Of a stretch of DNA of 64,000 nt, positions 26,343 through 35,925 are shown one piece after another (positions within the stretch are counted from its first letter, which is position 1; every line of letters begins with the position of its first letter). The stretch is from Alphaproteobacteria bacterium (GTDB lineage Bacteria > Pseudomonadota > Alphaproteobacteria > JAVJRE01). The stretch is taken from assembly GCA_040218575.1 (NCBI GenBank), contig JAVJRE010000001.1, positions 248,001-312,000 of the forward strand, in the 5' to 3' direction. The position numbers were made by a program, and so were the translations under genes. The notes below the pieces were generated by a model that worked only from the letters and a program-made list of their open reading frames with translations, made no database searches and was not told where the DNA came from.

Positions 26343-27749
26343 ATGACCGCGCCGCGTACGCTTTTCGACAAGATCTGGCAGTCACACCTGGTCCAGCAGC
26401 AGGACGATGGCACCTGCCTGCTGTATGTGGACCGTCATCTGGTCCATGAGGTGACCAGCCCGCAGGCCTTCGAGGGCCTGCGTCTGGCCAGACGGCAGGT
26501 GCGCCGGCCCGACGCCACCCTGGCGGTGGCCGATCACAACGTGCCGACGACGGATCGCAGTTCCGGAATTGCCGACGAGGAATCGCGCATACAGGTGGAA
26601 ACCCTGGCCCGGAACTGCGCCGACTTCGACATTGCCTATTTCGGCATGGACGACCATCGCCAGGGCATCGTCCATATCATCGGGCCGGAGCAGGGGTTCA
26701 CCCTGCCGGGCATGACCATCGTCTGCGGCGACAGCCACACCTCGACCCATGGCGCCTTTGGTGCGCTGGCCTTCGGCATCGGCACCAGCGAAGTGGAACA
26801 TGTGCTGGCGACCCAGACGCTGATCCAGCGACCGGCGCAGAACATGCGCATCACGGTGGACGGCGACCTGCCGCTGGGAGTCACCGCCAAGGACATGGTG
26901 CTGGCCATCATCGGCATGATCGGCACCGCCGGCGGCACCGGCCATGTGATTGAATATGCGGGCAAGGCGGTGCGCGACCTGTCCATGGCCGGCCGCATGA
27001 CCGTGTGCAACATGAGCATCGAGGCCGGTGCTCGCGCCGGCATGGTGGCACCGGACGAGACCACCTTCGCCTATCTCAAGGGCCGCCCCATGGCGCCGGC
27101 CGGTGCGGCGTGGGACCAGGCCGTTGCCTGGTGGCGGACGCTGCCGTCAGACGAGGGCGCGTCCTACGACAAGGACGTGCGGCTGAATGTGGCCGACATC
27201 GCGCCGCAGGTGACGTGGGGCACCAGCCCCGAGGACGTGGCGCCGATCACCGGCGTCGTGCCTGACCCGGCGGCTGAAAGCGATGCCGGCCGCCGTGACC
27301 GGCTGGTCCGGGCGCTGGACTATATGGGGCTTCAGGCCGGCGCGAATCTGGCGGGCGTCAAGATCGACCGCGCCTTCATCGGCTCGTGCACCAACGGCCG
27401 CATCGAGGACCTGCGCGCCGTGGCGGCGATCGCCAAAGGCCGCAAGGTAGCGGACGGCGTTCATGCCATGGTGGTGCCGGGCTCCGGCCTGGTGAAGACG
27501 GCGGCCGAAGCCGAGGGCCTGGACAAGGTGCTGAAAGAGGCCGGCTTCGACTGGCGCGAGCCCGGTTGCTCCATGTGCCTGGCGATGAACGCCGACCGGC
27601 TGGAGCCGGGCGAGCGCTGCGCCTCTACTTCCAACCGCAACTTTGAGGGCCGCCAAGGCCGCGGCGGCCGCACCCACTTGATGAGCCCGGCCATGGCCGC
27701 GGCGGCGGCGATCGCCGGCCACCTGACCGACGTGCGTGATCTCGCCTGA
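26343..27749 (+). CDS. leuC: 3-isopropylmalate dehydratase, large subunit
   Basis: LeuC and LeuD form the aconitase-like enzyme that isomerises 2-isopropylmalate to 3-isopropylmalate in leucine synthesis. The 468-residue subunit carries the three cysteines for the 4Fe-4S cluster, in IGSCTNGRI and GCSMCLAMN, plus [14 protein letters not shown] and [18 protein letters not shown]. It is normal in length. It lies nine bases after rplS and 27 before leuD. No leader peptide or T-box is visible upstream, so no specific leucine control can be claimed. Confidence 0.97.
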   Translation: MTAPRTLFDKIWQSHLVQQQDDGTCLLYVDRHLVHEVTSPQAFEGLRLARRQVRRPDATLAVADHNVPTTDRSSGIADEESRIQVETLARNCADFDIAYFGMDDHRQGIVHIIGPEQGFTLPGMTIVCGDSHTSTHGAFGALAFGIGTSEVEHVLATQTLIQRPAQNMRITVDGDLPLGVTAKDMVLAIIGMIGTAGGTGHVIEYAGKAVRDLSMAGRMTVCNMSIEAGARAGMVAPDETTFAYLKGRPMAPAGAAWDQAVAWWRTLPSDEGASYDKDVRLNVADIAPQVTWGTSPEDVAPITGVVPDPAAESDAGRRDRLVRALDYMGLQAGANLAGVKIDRAFIGSCTNGRIEDLRAVAAIAKGRKVADGVHAMVVPGSGLVKTAAEAEGLDKVLKEAGFDWREPGCSMCLAMNADRLEPGERCASTSNRNFEGRQGRGGRTHLMSPAMAAAAAIAGHLTDVRDLA

Positions 27750-27776
27750 CGGCGTGGCGACAAAGGAGCCGAATCC

Positions 27777-28394
27777 GTGGATGCGTTCACCACCCTGACT
27801 GGCGTTGCAGCACCGCTGCCGATGGCCAATGTCGATACCGACATGATCATCCCCAAGCAGTTCCTCAAGACCATCCAGCGGACCGGCCTGAAGAAGGGCC
27901 TGTTCTATGAGCTGCGCTTCAAGGCCGACGGCACCGCGCAGTCGTTCGTGCTGGACGATCCGGCCTATAGACATGCGAAAGTGCTGGTGGCGGGCGCCAA
28001 TTTCGGCTGCGGCTCCAGCCGTGAGCATGCGCCGTGGGCCCTGCTGGATGCCGGCATCCGCTGCATCATCGCGCCGAGCTACGCCGATATTTTCTATAAC
28101 AACTGCTTCAAGAACGGCATTCTGCCCATCGTGCTGCCGCAGGCGAGGGTTGACGAGCTCATGGAGGATGCCGCGCGCGGCGCCAACGCCACCTTTACGG
28201 TCGATCTGGAGAAGCAGGAGATCACCCGCCCTGACGGCGCCGTGGTGACGTTCGAGGTGGATGCGTTTCGCAAGCATTGTCTGCTCAACGGTCTGGATGA
28301 TATCGGCCTGACCCTGGAAAAGGCGAAGGCGATTGACGCCTATGAGGCGGCAGGGCGTCAGAATCAGCCCTGGCTCTACGCCGCGGCGGAATAG
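27777..28394 (+). CDS. leuD: 3-isopropylmalate dehydratase, small subunit
   Basis: The 205-residue small subunit has the swivelling-domain signature [21 protein letters not shown] and closes the LeuC active site. The start is a GTG at 27777; AAAGGAG lies nine bases upstream. The ATG four bases later is out of frame. It continues directly to leuB, which starts five bases after its stop. Confidence 0.97.
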   Translation: MDAFTTLTGVAAPLPMANVDTDMIIPKQFLKTIQRTGLKKGLFYELRFKADGTAQSFVLDDPAYRHAKVLVAGANFGCGSSREHAPWALLDAGIRCIIAPSYADIFYNNCFKNGILPIVLPQARVDELMEDAARGANATFTVDLEKQEITRPDGAVVTFEVDAFRKHCLLNGLDDIGLTLEKAKAIDAYEAAGRQNQPWLYAAAE

Positions 28395-28398
28395 CCCC

Positions 28399-29508
28399 AT
28401 GGCCAATCGCAGCATGTTGTTTCTGCCGGGTGACGGCATCGGCCCGGAAGTAGTAGGCGAGGTGCGCCGTGTCACCGACTGGCTGGCGAAGAAGCGCGCC
28501 GTCGGTTTCGACATCAAGGAAGATCTGGTCGGTGGCGCGGCCTATGAGGCCCATGGCCAGCCGCTCACCGACAAGACCCTGGCCGACGCGATGGATGTGG
28601 ATGCGGTGCTGTTGGGCGCCGTCGGCGGGCCGCAGTGGGACAATGTCAAACGTCATCTGCGACCGGAGGCGGCGCTGCTGGGTATCCGCAAGGCCATGGA
28701 CCTGTTCGCCAATTTGCGGCCGGCCATTGTCTTCGACGCCCTGGTGGACGCCTCGACCCTGAAGCCGGAAGTGGTCAGGGGGCTCGACATTCTGATTCTG
28801 CGCGAGCTGACGGGTGGTGTCTATTTCGGTCAGCCGCGGGGTATCGAGACCCTGGTCGACGGCAGCGAGCGTGGCGTTGATACCCAGGTCTATACGACGC
28901 CGGAGATCGAGCGCATTGCGCGGGTCGGCTTTGAGCTGGCGCGCCTGCGGGACAAACGGGTCATGTCGGTGGAGAAGGCCAATGTGATGGAGTCGGGCGT
29001 GTTGTGGCGGCGCGTGGTGCAGGCCCTGCACGATGCCGACTATGCCGACATCGCGCTCGACCACATGTATGCCGACAATTGCGCCATGCAGCTTGTGCGC
29101 AATCCGGCCCAGTTCGACGTTATCGTCACCGACAATCTGTTCGGCGATATCCTGTCGGACTGCGCCGCCATGCTTACCGGTTCGCTTGGCATGCTGCCGT
29201 CAGCGTCTCTGGGACCAGCCGACGAGACCGGCCACCGCCGCGCCATGTATGAGCCGGTGCATGGGTCGGCGCCGGACATCGCCGGCAAGGGCTTTGCCAA
29301 TCCGCTGGCGACGATTTTGAGTTTTGCCATGGCCTTGCGTTATTCTTTCGACCAGGGCGATGACGCAGACCTGCTGGAGCAGGCGGTGCAGGACGTGCTG
29401 GCGGCGGGTATTCGCACCCGCGATATCGCCGGCCCCGACAGCACCATCGTCTCGACGGCGGAGATGGGACGGGCCGTCGTCAGTGCGCTTGACCGGCGCG
29501 CCGCATAA
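28399..29508 (+). CDS. leuB: 3-isopropylmalate dehydrogenase
   Basis: LeuB oxidises and decarboxylates 3-isopropylmalate with NAD. The 369-residue product has [13 protein letters not shown], [19 protein letters not shown] sequence, the metal-binding [15 protein letters not shown] and [15 protein letters not shown]. The start is the ATG at 28399; an upstream in-frame ATG at 28333 lies within leuD. Its TAA is in the loop of the first of two perfect hairpins formed by a 34-base tandem repeat (29496-29563), which may affect the mRNA end or its stability. Confidence 0.97.
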   Translation: MANRSMLFLPGDGIGPEVVGEVRRVTDWLAKKRAVGFDIKEDLVGGAAYEAHGQPLTDKTLADAMDVDAVLLGAVGGPQWDNVKRHLRPEAALLGIRKAMDLFANLRPAIVFDALVDASTLKPEVVRGLDILILRELTGGVYFGQPRGIETLVDGSERGVDTQVYTTPEIERIARVGFELARLRDKRVMSVEKANVMESGVLWRRVVQALHDADYADIALDHMYADNCAMQLVRNPAQFDVIVTDNLFGDILSDCAAMLTGSLGMLPSASLGPADETGHRRAMYEPVHGSAPDIAGKGFANPLATILSFAMALRYSFDQGDDADLLEQAVQDVLAAGIRTRDIAGPDSTIVSTAEMGRAVVSALDRRAA

Positions 29509-29563
29509 GGCGGCGCGGCACAAGTGAAAGCGCGCCGCATGACGCGGCGCGGCACAAAGGGAC
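29496..29563 (+). repeat. 34-bp tandem repeat forming twin hairpins at the leuB stop
   Basis: Two adjacent 34-base units (29496-29529 and 29530-29563) match at 28 positions. Each contains a perfect 8-bp stem, CGCGCCGC / GCGGCGCG, with five-base loops ATAAG and ATGAC. The leuB stop TAA lies in the first loop, and the second loop holds a TGA. No T-tract follows, so this is not a typical intrinsic terminator. It may stabilise leuB mRNA ends or separate leuB from asd expression. Confidence 0.9.
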
Positions 29564-29570
29564 AGGAGAC

Positions 29571-30596
29571 ATGGGCTACAAAGTGGCTGTGGTTGGCGCC
29601 ACCGGCGCCGTTGGCAAGGAAATGCTGAAGACCCTGGCCGAGCGGGAGTTCCCGGCGGATGAGGTGGTGGCCCTGGCGTCGGCTCGCTCGGCCGGCAGCG
29701 AGGTGTCGTTCGGCGAGTCCGGCACCCTCAAGGTGCGGGATCTTGAGACCTATGATTTCGCCGGCACCGACATCGCGCTATTCTCGCCGGGCTCCGCGGT
29801 ATCGGCGATACACGCGCCGCGCGCCGGCAAGGCCGGCACCGTGGTCATCGACAATACATCGCAGTTCCGCATGGACCCGGACGTGCCGCTGGTGGTGCCG
29901 GAAGTGAATCCGCAGGCGATGGACGGCTATGGAGTGAAGAACATCATCGCCAATCCCAACTGCTCGACCATCCAGATGGTTGTGGCGCTGAAGCCGCTGC
30001 ACGACCTGTTCACCATCCGTCGCATCGTTGTGGACACTTATCAGGCGGTTTCCGGCGCCGGCAAGGAAGCGATGGACGAGCTGTTCGACCAGACGCGCGC
30101 TATTTTCATGAACGCGGCCGTGACCCGCGAACAGTTCACCAAGCAGATCGCCTTCAATGCGATTCCCCACATTGGCAATTTTCTCGACGGCGGCCAGACC
30201 CACGAAGAGTGGAAGATGGCGGTTGAGACCAAGAAGATCCTCGATCCCGCCATCCGGGTGCAGGCGACCTGTGTCCGGGTGCCCGTCTTCATCGGCCACA
30301 GCGAAGCGGTCAATGTGGAGTTCGAGAAAGACGCCAGCGAGGCGGCGATCCGTCGCGCCCTGAAGGCCGCGCCGGGCGTGATCTTGATAGACCATCGGGC
30401 CGACGAGGGTTATGTGACGCCGCAGGAAGCGGCTGGTGAGGACGCGGTGTTCGTCAGTCGCCTGCGCATGGATCCGACGGTGGACAGCGGCATATCGCTG
30501 TGGATCGTCTCGGACAATCTACGCAAGGGAGCCGCGCTGAACGCGGTGCAGATCGCCGAGCACATGATTCGCCGTCACCTGAAGAAGGCCGCCTGA
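29571..30596 (+). CDS. asd: Aspartate-semialdehyde dehydrogenase
   Basis: Asd reduces aspartyl phosphate to aspartate semialdehyde, the branch point for lysine/DAP, threonine and methionine. The 341-residue product has the NADP-binding VVGATGAVGKEML, the catalytic cysteine in NPNCSTIQMVVAL, and YQAVSGAGKEAMDEL. AGGAG lies a few bases before the ATG. It follows leuB after the twin-hairpin repeat, a leuB-asd order common in alphaproteobacteria. DapF, further left, acts downstream in the same pathway. Confidence 0.97.
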   Translation: MGYKVAVVGATGAVGKEMLKTLAEREFPADEVVALASARSAGSEVSFGESGTLKVRDLETYDFAGTDIALFSPGSAVSAIHAPRAGKAGTVVIDNTSQFRMDPDVPLVVPEVNPQAMDGYGVKNIIANPNCSTIQMVVALKPLHDLFTIRRIVVDTYQAVSGAGKEAMDELFDQTRAIFMNAAVTREQFTKQIAFNAIPHIGNFLDGGQTHEEWKMAVETKKILDPAIRVQATCVRVPVFIGHSEAVNVEFEKDASEAAIRRALKAAPGVILIDHRADEGYVTPQEAAGEDAVFVSRLRMDPTVDSGISLWIVSDNLRKGAALNAVQIAEHMIRRHLKKAA

Positions 30597-30671
30597 ACGG
30601 CTGGTTCGGGCGCCTTAACGGAAAAGGAACAGTCCATCGCGTTGACTTGACGGTCATCCGGGCCGTAAACA

Positions 30672-31142
30672 ATGGCTCGCCCGGCGCACCAACAGGGCCA
30701 TATCCGCCTCGTGTCCACTTCGCCACACTCCGACCGGTCCACCCCAGCAGCGCCGTTGCATCCGCGCCCGCTGTCGCCGCACGTCCAGATCTATCGCTGG
30801 ACGCTGCTCATGGCACTGTCAATTCTGCACCGGCTGAGCGGCGTCGCCCTGGCGGTGGGGGCCGTGGCTTTCGTCTGGTGGCTGTCCTCGGCGGCGGTGG
30901 GCGCCGCCTATTATGATTTCACCCATGGCTTGCTGGCGTCGGTGGCTGGCCGCGTCATTCTGTTCGGCTTCAGCCTGGCGCTGTTCTACCACCTGGCCAA
31001 CGGCATCCGGCATCTGGCGTGGGACGCCGGCTGGGGCTTTGAGTTGCCGCGAGCCCGGCTCACCGCCTGGCTGACCCTGTTCGCCACCCTGCTCCTGACA
31101 CTCGCCACCTGGGGCGCGGGCTATCTTCTGCGGGGAGCATGA
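30672..31142 (+). CDS. sdhC: Succinate dehydrogenase cytochrome b556 subunit
   Basis: SdhC is one of the two membrane anchors of complex II and binds haem b and ubiquinone with SdhD. The signature RPLSPHVQIYRW, SILHRLSGVAL and HLANGIRHLAWDAG with three hydrophobic segments is clear. From the ATG at 30672 the protein is 156 residues, about 25 longer than usual. A GTG at 30711 would give a more typical N-terminus (about 143 residues), so the start is uncertain. The stop overlaps sdhD as ATGA. Confidence 0.93.
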   Translation: MARPAHQQGHIRLVSTSPHSDRSTPAAPLHPRPLSPHVQIYRWTLLMALSILHRLSGVALAVGAVAFVWWLSSAAVGAAYYDFTHGLLASVAGRVILFGFSLALFYHLANGIRHLAWDAGWGFELPRARLTAWLTLFATLLLTLATWGAGYLLRGA

Positions 31143-31537
31143 TGGCGCGTGACGAGCAACGCTCCGCCCTTGGTCGGGCGCGTGGCCTGGGTGCCGCCGG
31201 CGAGGGCGTCGGCCACTGGTGGGCGCAGCGTCTGACCGCGGTCGCTCTGGCGCCGCTCAGCCTGTGGCTGGTGGCGTCTCTGGTCGGCAAGATCGGCGCC
31301 AGCCGGGCGGAGGTGGTGGACTGGGCCGCATCGCCGCTGGTGGCGGTGTTGCTGGTGGCCACGCTGGTGGCGCTGTTCCATCATGCCCAGCTCGGCCTGC
31401 AGGTGATCGTTGAGGACTATCTGCACACGCCATGGATCAAGATCGCGGCCATCGTCCTGATCAAGGGCGCGGCCATTTTCCTTGCCCTGCTCGGCATCCT
31501 GACGGTGCTGCTCATGGCTCTCGGACGGGTGGGCTGA
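31139..31537 (+). CDS. sdhD: Succinate dehydrogenase membrane anchor subunit
   Basis: The 132-residue protein has three hydrophobic helices, the conserved WWAQRLTAVALAPLSLW near the N-terminus and HHAQLGLQVIVEDYLH, which supplies the axial haem histidine region. GGGGAG precedes the ATG, which overlaps the sdhC stop (ATGA, 31139-31142). The sdhA ATG follows its TGA immediately, so subunits C, D and A are tightly coupled. Confidence 0.94.
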   Translation: MMARDEQRSALGRARGLGAAGEGVGHWWAQRLTAVALAPLSLWLVASLVGKIGASRAEVVDWAASPLVAVLLVATLVALFHHAQLGLQVIVEDYLHTPWIKIAAIVLIKGAAIFLALLGILTVLLMALGRVG

Positions 31538-33343
31538 ATGGCGAATGTGACAGGCCGCGCCTATGCCATCCACGATCATGCCTATGACGTCGTGGTGGTC
31601 GGCGCCGGCGGCGCCGGCCTGCGCGCGGCGCTGGGCATCAGCCAGGCCGGTCTGTCGGCGGCCTGCATCACCAAGGTGTTTCCCACCCGCAGCCACACCG
31701 TCTCTGCCCAGGGCGGCATTTCCGCCGCTCTTGGCAATCAGGGGCCGGATGACTGGCGCTGGCATATGTATGACACGGTCAAGGGATCGGACTGGCTGGG
31801 CGACCAGGATGCCATCGAGTTCATGTGCGCCAGCGCGCCGGAAGCGGTGGTGGAACTGGAGCATTTCGGCATGCCGTTCAGTCGCACCGGTGACGGCCGT
31901 ATCTACCAACGTCCCTTCGGTGGCCATATGCAGGACTATGGCGAGGGCGACGCGGCGCTGCGCGCCTGTGCCGCCGCCGACCGTACCGGTCATGCCCTGC
32001 TGCATACGCTCTATCAGCAATCGCTGAAGCACCGCACACGGTTCTTCGTGGAGTATTTCGCCCTCGACCTGATCATGGACGAGGACGGCACGTGCCGCGG
32101 CGTCACCGCGTGGAATCTGGATGACGGAAGCCTGCACCGCTTCGCCGCCAAGACCGTGATCCTGGCCACCGGCGGCTATGGCCGGGCCTATTTCTCGTGT
32201 ACCGGGGCGCACACCTGCACCGGCGACGGCAATGGCATGGTGCTGCGCGCCGGTCTGCCGTTGCAGGACATGGAGTTCGTGCAGTTCCACCCGACCGGCA
32301 TCTATGGCGCCGGCGCGCTGATCAGCGAAGGGGCGCGCGGCGAGGGCGGCTATCTGACCAATTCCGAGGGCGAGCGCTTCATGGAGCGCTATGCACCCCA
32401 CGCCCGCGACCTTGCCTCACGGGATGTGGTGAGCCGCGCCATCACGGTGGAAATGCGCGAAGGCCGCGGCTGTGGCCCGCGCGGTGATTATGTGGACCTG
32501 CATATCGAGCATCTGGGCGCCGACGTGCTGCATGAGCGTCTGCCGGGCATCACCGAAACGGCGCGCATCTTCTCCGGCGTCGATGCGGCGAAGGCGCCGA
32601 TCCCGGTCCTGCCGACGGTCCATTACAACATGGGCGGCATTCCCACGACCATTCATGGCGATGCCATCCGTTCCGCCGAGGGTGCCAGCGACACGGTGTG
32701 TCCCGGCCTGATGGCGGCCGGTGAGACCGCGTGTGTCAGTGTCCATGGCGCCAATCGGCTGGGCACCAATTCACTGCTTGATCTGGTGGTCTTCGGCCGC
32801 GCCTGCGCCCACCAGGTGGCGCGCACGCTGGATGGCGATACGCCGGTGCCGGACCTGCCGGCGGGAGCGGGCGAGGCCAGCTTTGATCGGCTGGATCGTT
32901 TGCGCCATGCCAGCGGCGGCACACCGACGGCAGAGCTGCGCCTGGCCATGCAGCGGACCATGCAGGAGTATTGCGCCGTCTTTCGCGTCGAGGACGTGCT
33001 GGAGGAAGGCAAACGCAAGCTGGCTGAGGTGGCCTCCGGCATGAGCGACATCCGCGTCGGCGACCGCAGCATGATCTGGAACTCCGATCTGGTGGAGACG
33101 CTGGAACTGGAGAACCTGATGGGACAGGCCCTGGCCACCCTGCACTCAGCGGCGGCGCGCACCGAGAGCCGTGGCGCCCACGCCCGCGAGGACTTTCCCG
33201 AGCGCGACGACCAGGACTGGATGAAACACTCGCTGGCCTGGGTGGACGGCGACTATGGCGTCCGTCTGGACTATCGCCCGGTCCATCTGGCGCCGCTGAC
33301 CGACCGGGTGAAGAGCGTACCGCCCAAGAAACGCGTTTACTGA
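31538..33343 (+). CDS. sdhA: Succinate dehydrogenase flavoprotein subunit
   Basis: SdhA oxidises succinate to fumarate with covalently bound FAD. The 601-residue product has the Rossmann motif [14 protein letters not shown], the covalent-FAD histidine in [18 protein letters not shown], the substrate region [20 protein letters not shown] and the typical end [15 protein letters not shown]. The protein has the normal length and no missing motif was noticed. It starts directly at the sdhD stop. Confidence 0.98.
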   Translation: MANVTGRAYAIHDHAYDVVVVGAGGAGLRAALGISQAGLSAACITKVFPTRSHTVSAQGGISAALGNQGPDDWRWHMYDTVKGSDWLGDQDAIEFMCASAPEAVVELEHFGMPFSRTGDGRIYQRPFGGHMQDYGEGDAALRACAAADRTGHALLHTLYQQSLKHRTRFFVEYFALDLIMDEDGTCRGVTAWNLDDGSLHRFAAKTVILATGGYGRAYFSCTGAHTCTGDGNGMVLRAGLPLQDMEFVQFHPTGIYGAGALISEGARGEGGYLTNSEGERFMERYAPHARDLASRDVVSRAITVEMREGRGCGPRGDYVDLHIEHLGADVLHERLPGITETARIFSGVDAAKAPIPVLPTVHYNMGGIPTTIHGDAIRSAEGASDTVCPGLMAAGETACVSVHGANRLGTNSLLDLVVFGRACAHQVARTLDGDTPVPDLPAGAGEASFDRLDRLRHASGGTPTAELRLAMQRTMQEYCAVFRVEDVLEEGKRKLAEVASGMSDIRVGDRSMIWNSDLVETLELENLMGQALATLHSAAARTESRGAHAREDFPERDDQDWMKHSLAWVDGDYGVRLDYRPVHLAPLTDRVKSVPPKKRVY

Positions 33344-33359
33344 ACCGGGAATCCGCTTC

Positions 33360-34139
33360 ATGGCCGAACTGACCCTGCCCCGCGCCTCGCGCCCCGTTGC
33401 CGGCGCCAGCCATGAAGCGCCGGCCGGCGCCAGCGATCCGCGCCGCTTTGTAGTGTATCGCTGGAGCCCCGACGAAGGTGGCAATCCGCAGCTCGATACC
33501 TTCACGCTGGACCTGGACGACACCGGGCCGATGGTTCTCGACGCTCTCATCAAGATCAAGAACGAGGTGGATTCGACCCTGACCTTCCGCCGCTCGTGCC
33601 GCGAGGGGGTGTGCGGGTCGTGCGCCATGAACATCAATGGCGAGAACACGCTGGCCTGCACCAAGCCCATCGAGGACGTGAAGGGCGACGTGCGTGTGCT
33701 GCCGTTGCCGCATATGCCGGTGGTCAAGGATCTGGTGCCGGACCTGACCGGGGTCTATGCCCAGCTTGCCTCGGTGGAACCGTGGCTTAAGGCCGACTCA
33801 CCGGAGGAGCCGGACCGCGAGCGCCTGCAGTCGCCCGGTGAGCGGCGCAAGCTGGACGGGCTGTGGGAATGCGTTCTGTGCTTCTGCTGCCAGACGTCGT
33901 GCCCCAGCTATTGGTGGAATCCGGAACGCTATCTGGGGCCGGCGGTGCTGCTGCAGTCATACCGCTGGCTGGCGGATTCGCGCGACGAGGCCACCGGCGA
34001 GCGGCTGGACGCGCTGGAAGATCCGTTCAAGTTGTATCGCTGTCACACCATCATGAACTGCACCCAGGCCTGTCCCAAGGGCCTGAACCCGGCCAAGGCC
34101 ATCGGCGAGATCAAGAAGATGATGGTGGCCCGGCGCTGA
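33360..34139 (+). CDS. sdhB: Succinate dehydrogenase iron-sulfur subunit
   Basis: SdhB passes electrons from FAD to ubiquinone through three clusters. The 2Fe-2S site is in [22 protein letters not shown]-type sequence (split over residues 79-100), the 4Fe-4S ligands in [16 protein letters not shown], and the 3Fe-4S ligands in [17 protein letters not shown]. The 259-residue length is normal, with a short extra N-terminus. It closes the sdhCDAB operon, and an inverted repeat follows at 34140-34169. Confidence 0.98.
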   Translation: MAELTLPRASRPVAGASHEAPAGASDPRRFVVYRWSPDEGGNPQLDTFTLDLDDTGPMVLDALIKIKNEVDSTLTFRRSCREGVCGSCAMNINGENTLACTKPIEDVKGDVRVLPLPHMPVVKDLVPDLTGVYAQLASVEPWLKADSPEEPDRERLQSPGERRKLDGLWECVLCFCCQTSCPSYWWNPERYLGPAVLLQSYRWLADSRDEATGERLDALEDPFKLYRCHTIMNCTQACPKGLNPAKAIGEIKKMMVARR

Positions 34140-34169
34140 GCCGGCCGCACCGCTGATCCGCTGGCCGGC
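34140..34169. terminator. Inverted repeat between sdhB and the convergent DUF6494 gene
   Basis: GCCGGCC (34140-34146) and GGCCGGC (34163-34169) form a perfect 7-bp stem with a 16-base loop, directly after the sdhB stop and before the opposing gene's stop. There is no T-tract, so it may act with Rho or only stabilise mRNA ends on both strands. Confidence 0.35.
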
Positions 34170-34182
34170 GGGACGCGGACCG

Positions 34183-34389
34183 TCAGTCCAGGCTGATTTC
34201 GCCCTTGATCTCATGGTCCAGGCCAACCGCGCCGAGCCGCAACGTCATCTGCACCGGCAGGGTTTCGCCGCCGGCGAGCTTGCCACTGTCGAGCGCCTGA
34301 CGGACGGCCATCTCAATCTCGCGCTGAGAGGTGACACCGACGACCTTGAGGAACTTGCGCACACTCATATTGAAGCGGTCTTCGTCCAT
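34183..34389 (-). CDS. DUF6494 family small protein
   Basis: The 68-residue soluble protein MDEDRFNMSVRKFLKVVGVT... with REIEMAVRQALDSGKL and a beta-like tail (VQMTLRLGAVGLDHEIKGEI) matches the DUF6494 family of small alphaproteobacterial proteins of unknown function. AGGAG lies about eight bases before the ATG at 34389. It is encoded opposite to its neighbours between sdhB and the MFS genes. The upstream frame extension to 34551 has no coding character. Confidence 0.8.
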   Translation of the reverse strand: MDEDRFNMSVRKFLKVVGVTSQREIEMAVRQALDSGKLAGGETLPVQMTLRLGAVGLDHEIKGEISLD

Positions 34390-34560
34390 GGCGGGTCTCC
34401 TGTTGGAGTGAGCACGGTCAACTCGCCAGTGTAGCGCCGCCGTCCGCGTCTTTACAGCACCCGCCCAGTAGCGCAGGGTGCCCGGCCGGCGATGGCGGGC
34501 CCGTGGCGCCAGTGACGGTTCGGGCGCCGGTACGATTTTCCAGCAACACACTGAGGTTCA

Positions 34561-35838
34561 ATGTCCAGGCTGCCTCTGGCGGTGATCCCTGTTCTGGGCG
34601 GCCGCTTCTTCACCCAGCTCGCCTTTGGCCCAATCTTCACGCTGGTCATCGTCCGGCTGACCGATCTGGGTTTCGATGCGCGGGTCGCGGCGCTGGTCCA
34701 GACCTCATCCATGACCGGCCTCATCATCGGCTCGTTCTTCGCCTACCGGCTGATCAACCGGCTGCGCCATGTCCGCGCCTATGGCCTGTTCGCCGGCGCC
34801 GTGGGCGGCTGTGCGATCCTCTATTCGGCGCTGCCGCCACCAGTGCCGTGGTTCGCCATCGCCTTTGTCATGGGCGCGTCGAGCTTCGGCATCACGGTAG
34901 TAGTGGAGAGCTGGCTGCAGCATCTGGCAGGCAATGAGCGGCGCGGCCAGATCATGAGCTTCTACATGATCATCGGCCAGGCGGCGGGCGCCATCGGCCT
35001 GCTGGTGGTTGACTGGTTCGATGCCTTGACCGCCGCCCCGTTTCTGTTCTTCGCCGGTCTGATGATCATCTCACCCCTGCCCATGCTGGCGGCGCGACAT
35101 CACATGCCGTCGGTGCGGCGGCCAAGACGCCTGTCCCTGGCGGCGCTGTATCGGGTGTCGCCGCTGGGCATTGTCGCCACCTTTGTCAGCGGCATCGTCA
35201 TGGGCTCCCAGTTCGGCCTGTCGGCGGTCTTTGCCCTGTCGCGCGGCGACGGGTTCTTCGGCCCCGGCACCTATATGGCGGCGGTGCTGGTGGGCGGCAT
35301 GGTGACCATGTACCCGGTCGGCTGGCTGTCGGACCGCATCGACCGGCGGCGAGTCATGCTGGGCGTGTTTGTAGCCCTGGCGGTGGCGGCGGTTGGCCTG
35401 ACGCTGGCCGCCGATCAGCGCTGGTGGCTGCTGGTCATGGCCGCGGTGGTGGGCGGGCTGGCGGCGGCCACCTACCCGCTGGCGACCAGCTACGTCAACG
35501 ACTTCCTGAGCGACGATCAGCGCGTGTCGGCCAATTCCGGCCTGATGCTGGCTTTTTCCATAGGCCTGCTGGCGGGGCCCCTGCCGGCCGCCCAGGTCAT
35601 GGACATGGCCGGGCCGACCGGCCTCTACCACTACATCAGCGTCATTTCCGTACTGGCGGCGCTCTACACCCTGTGGCGCATGACCCGCCGCCCGGCGCCG
35701 CCGCGCCACGAGGCGGAGTTCATGCCGGCGGTGGTCACGCCACAGGCGCGTCCGTCGACCTATGGCCTGCCGGACCGGCCGCCAGCCGTGGCGACGGCGG
35801 ATGAAAAACCGTTTGTTTCGGAGGCCGACAAGCGGTAG
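34561..35838 (+). CDS. MFS transporter (YcaD-like), first of a tandem pair
   Basis: The 425-residue protein has about twelve membrane segments and resembles YcaD-type MFS proteins, with VVVESWLQHLAGNERRGQIMSFYMI in the first half and MYPVGWLSDRIDRRRVMLG in the second, the usual MFS loop. The C-terminal 60 residues are hydrophilic. The substrate is unknown. It is a paralogue of the next gene, 87 bases downstream, sharing the VxESWLQ motif and overall layout, which points to an old tandem duplication. Confidence 0.85.
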   Translation: MSRLPLAVIPVLGGRFFTQLAFGPIFTLVIVRLTDLGFDARVAALVQTSSMTGLIIGSFFAYRLINRLRHVRAYGLFAGAVGGCAILYSALPPPVPWFAIAFVMGASSFGITVVVESWLQHLAGNERRGQIMSFYMIIGQAAGAIGLLVVDWFDALTAAPFLFFAGLMIISPLPMLAARHHMPSVRRPRRLSLAALYRVSPLGIVATFVSGIVMGSQFGLSAVFALSRGDGFFGPGTYMAAVLVGGMVTMYPVGWLSDRIDRRRVMLGVFVALAVAAVGLTLAADQRWWLLVMAAVVGGLAAATYPLATSYVNDFLSDDQRVSANSGLMLAFSIGLLAGPLPAAQVMDMAGPTGLYHYISVISVLAALYTLWRMTRRPAPPRHEAEFMPAVVTPQARPSTYGLPDRPPAVATADEKPFVSEADKR

Positions 35839-35925
35839 GGAGACAGCCATACGGCGTCCTTGCCGACGGCCGGTGGCCGGGCGGAGTGAAGGGCCGAATC
35901 GCAACCCTGATTCCGGTCGCGCGCC

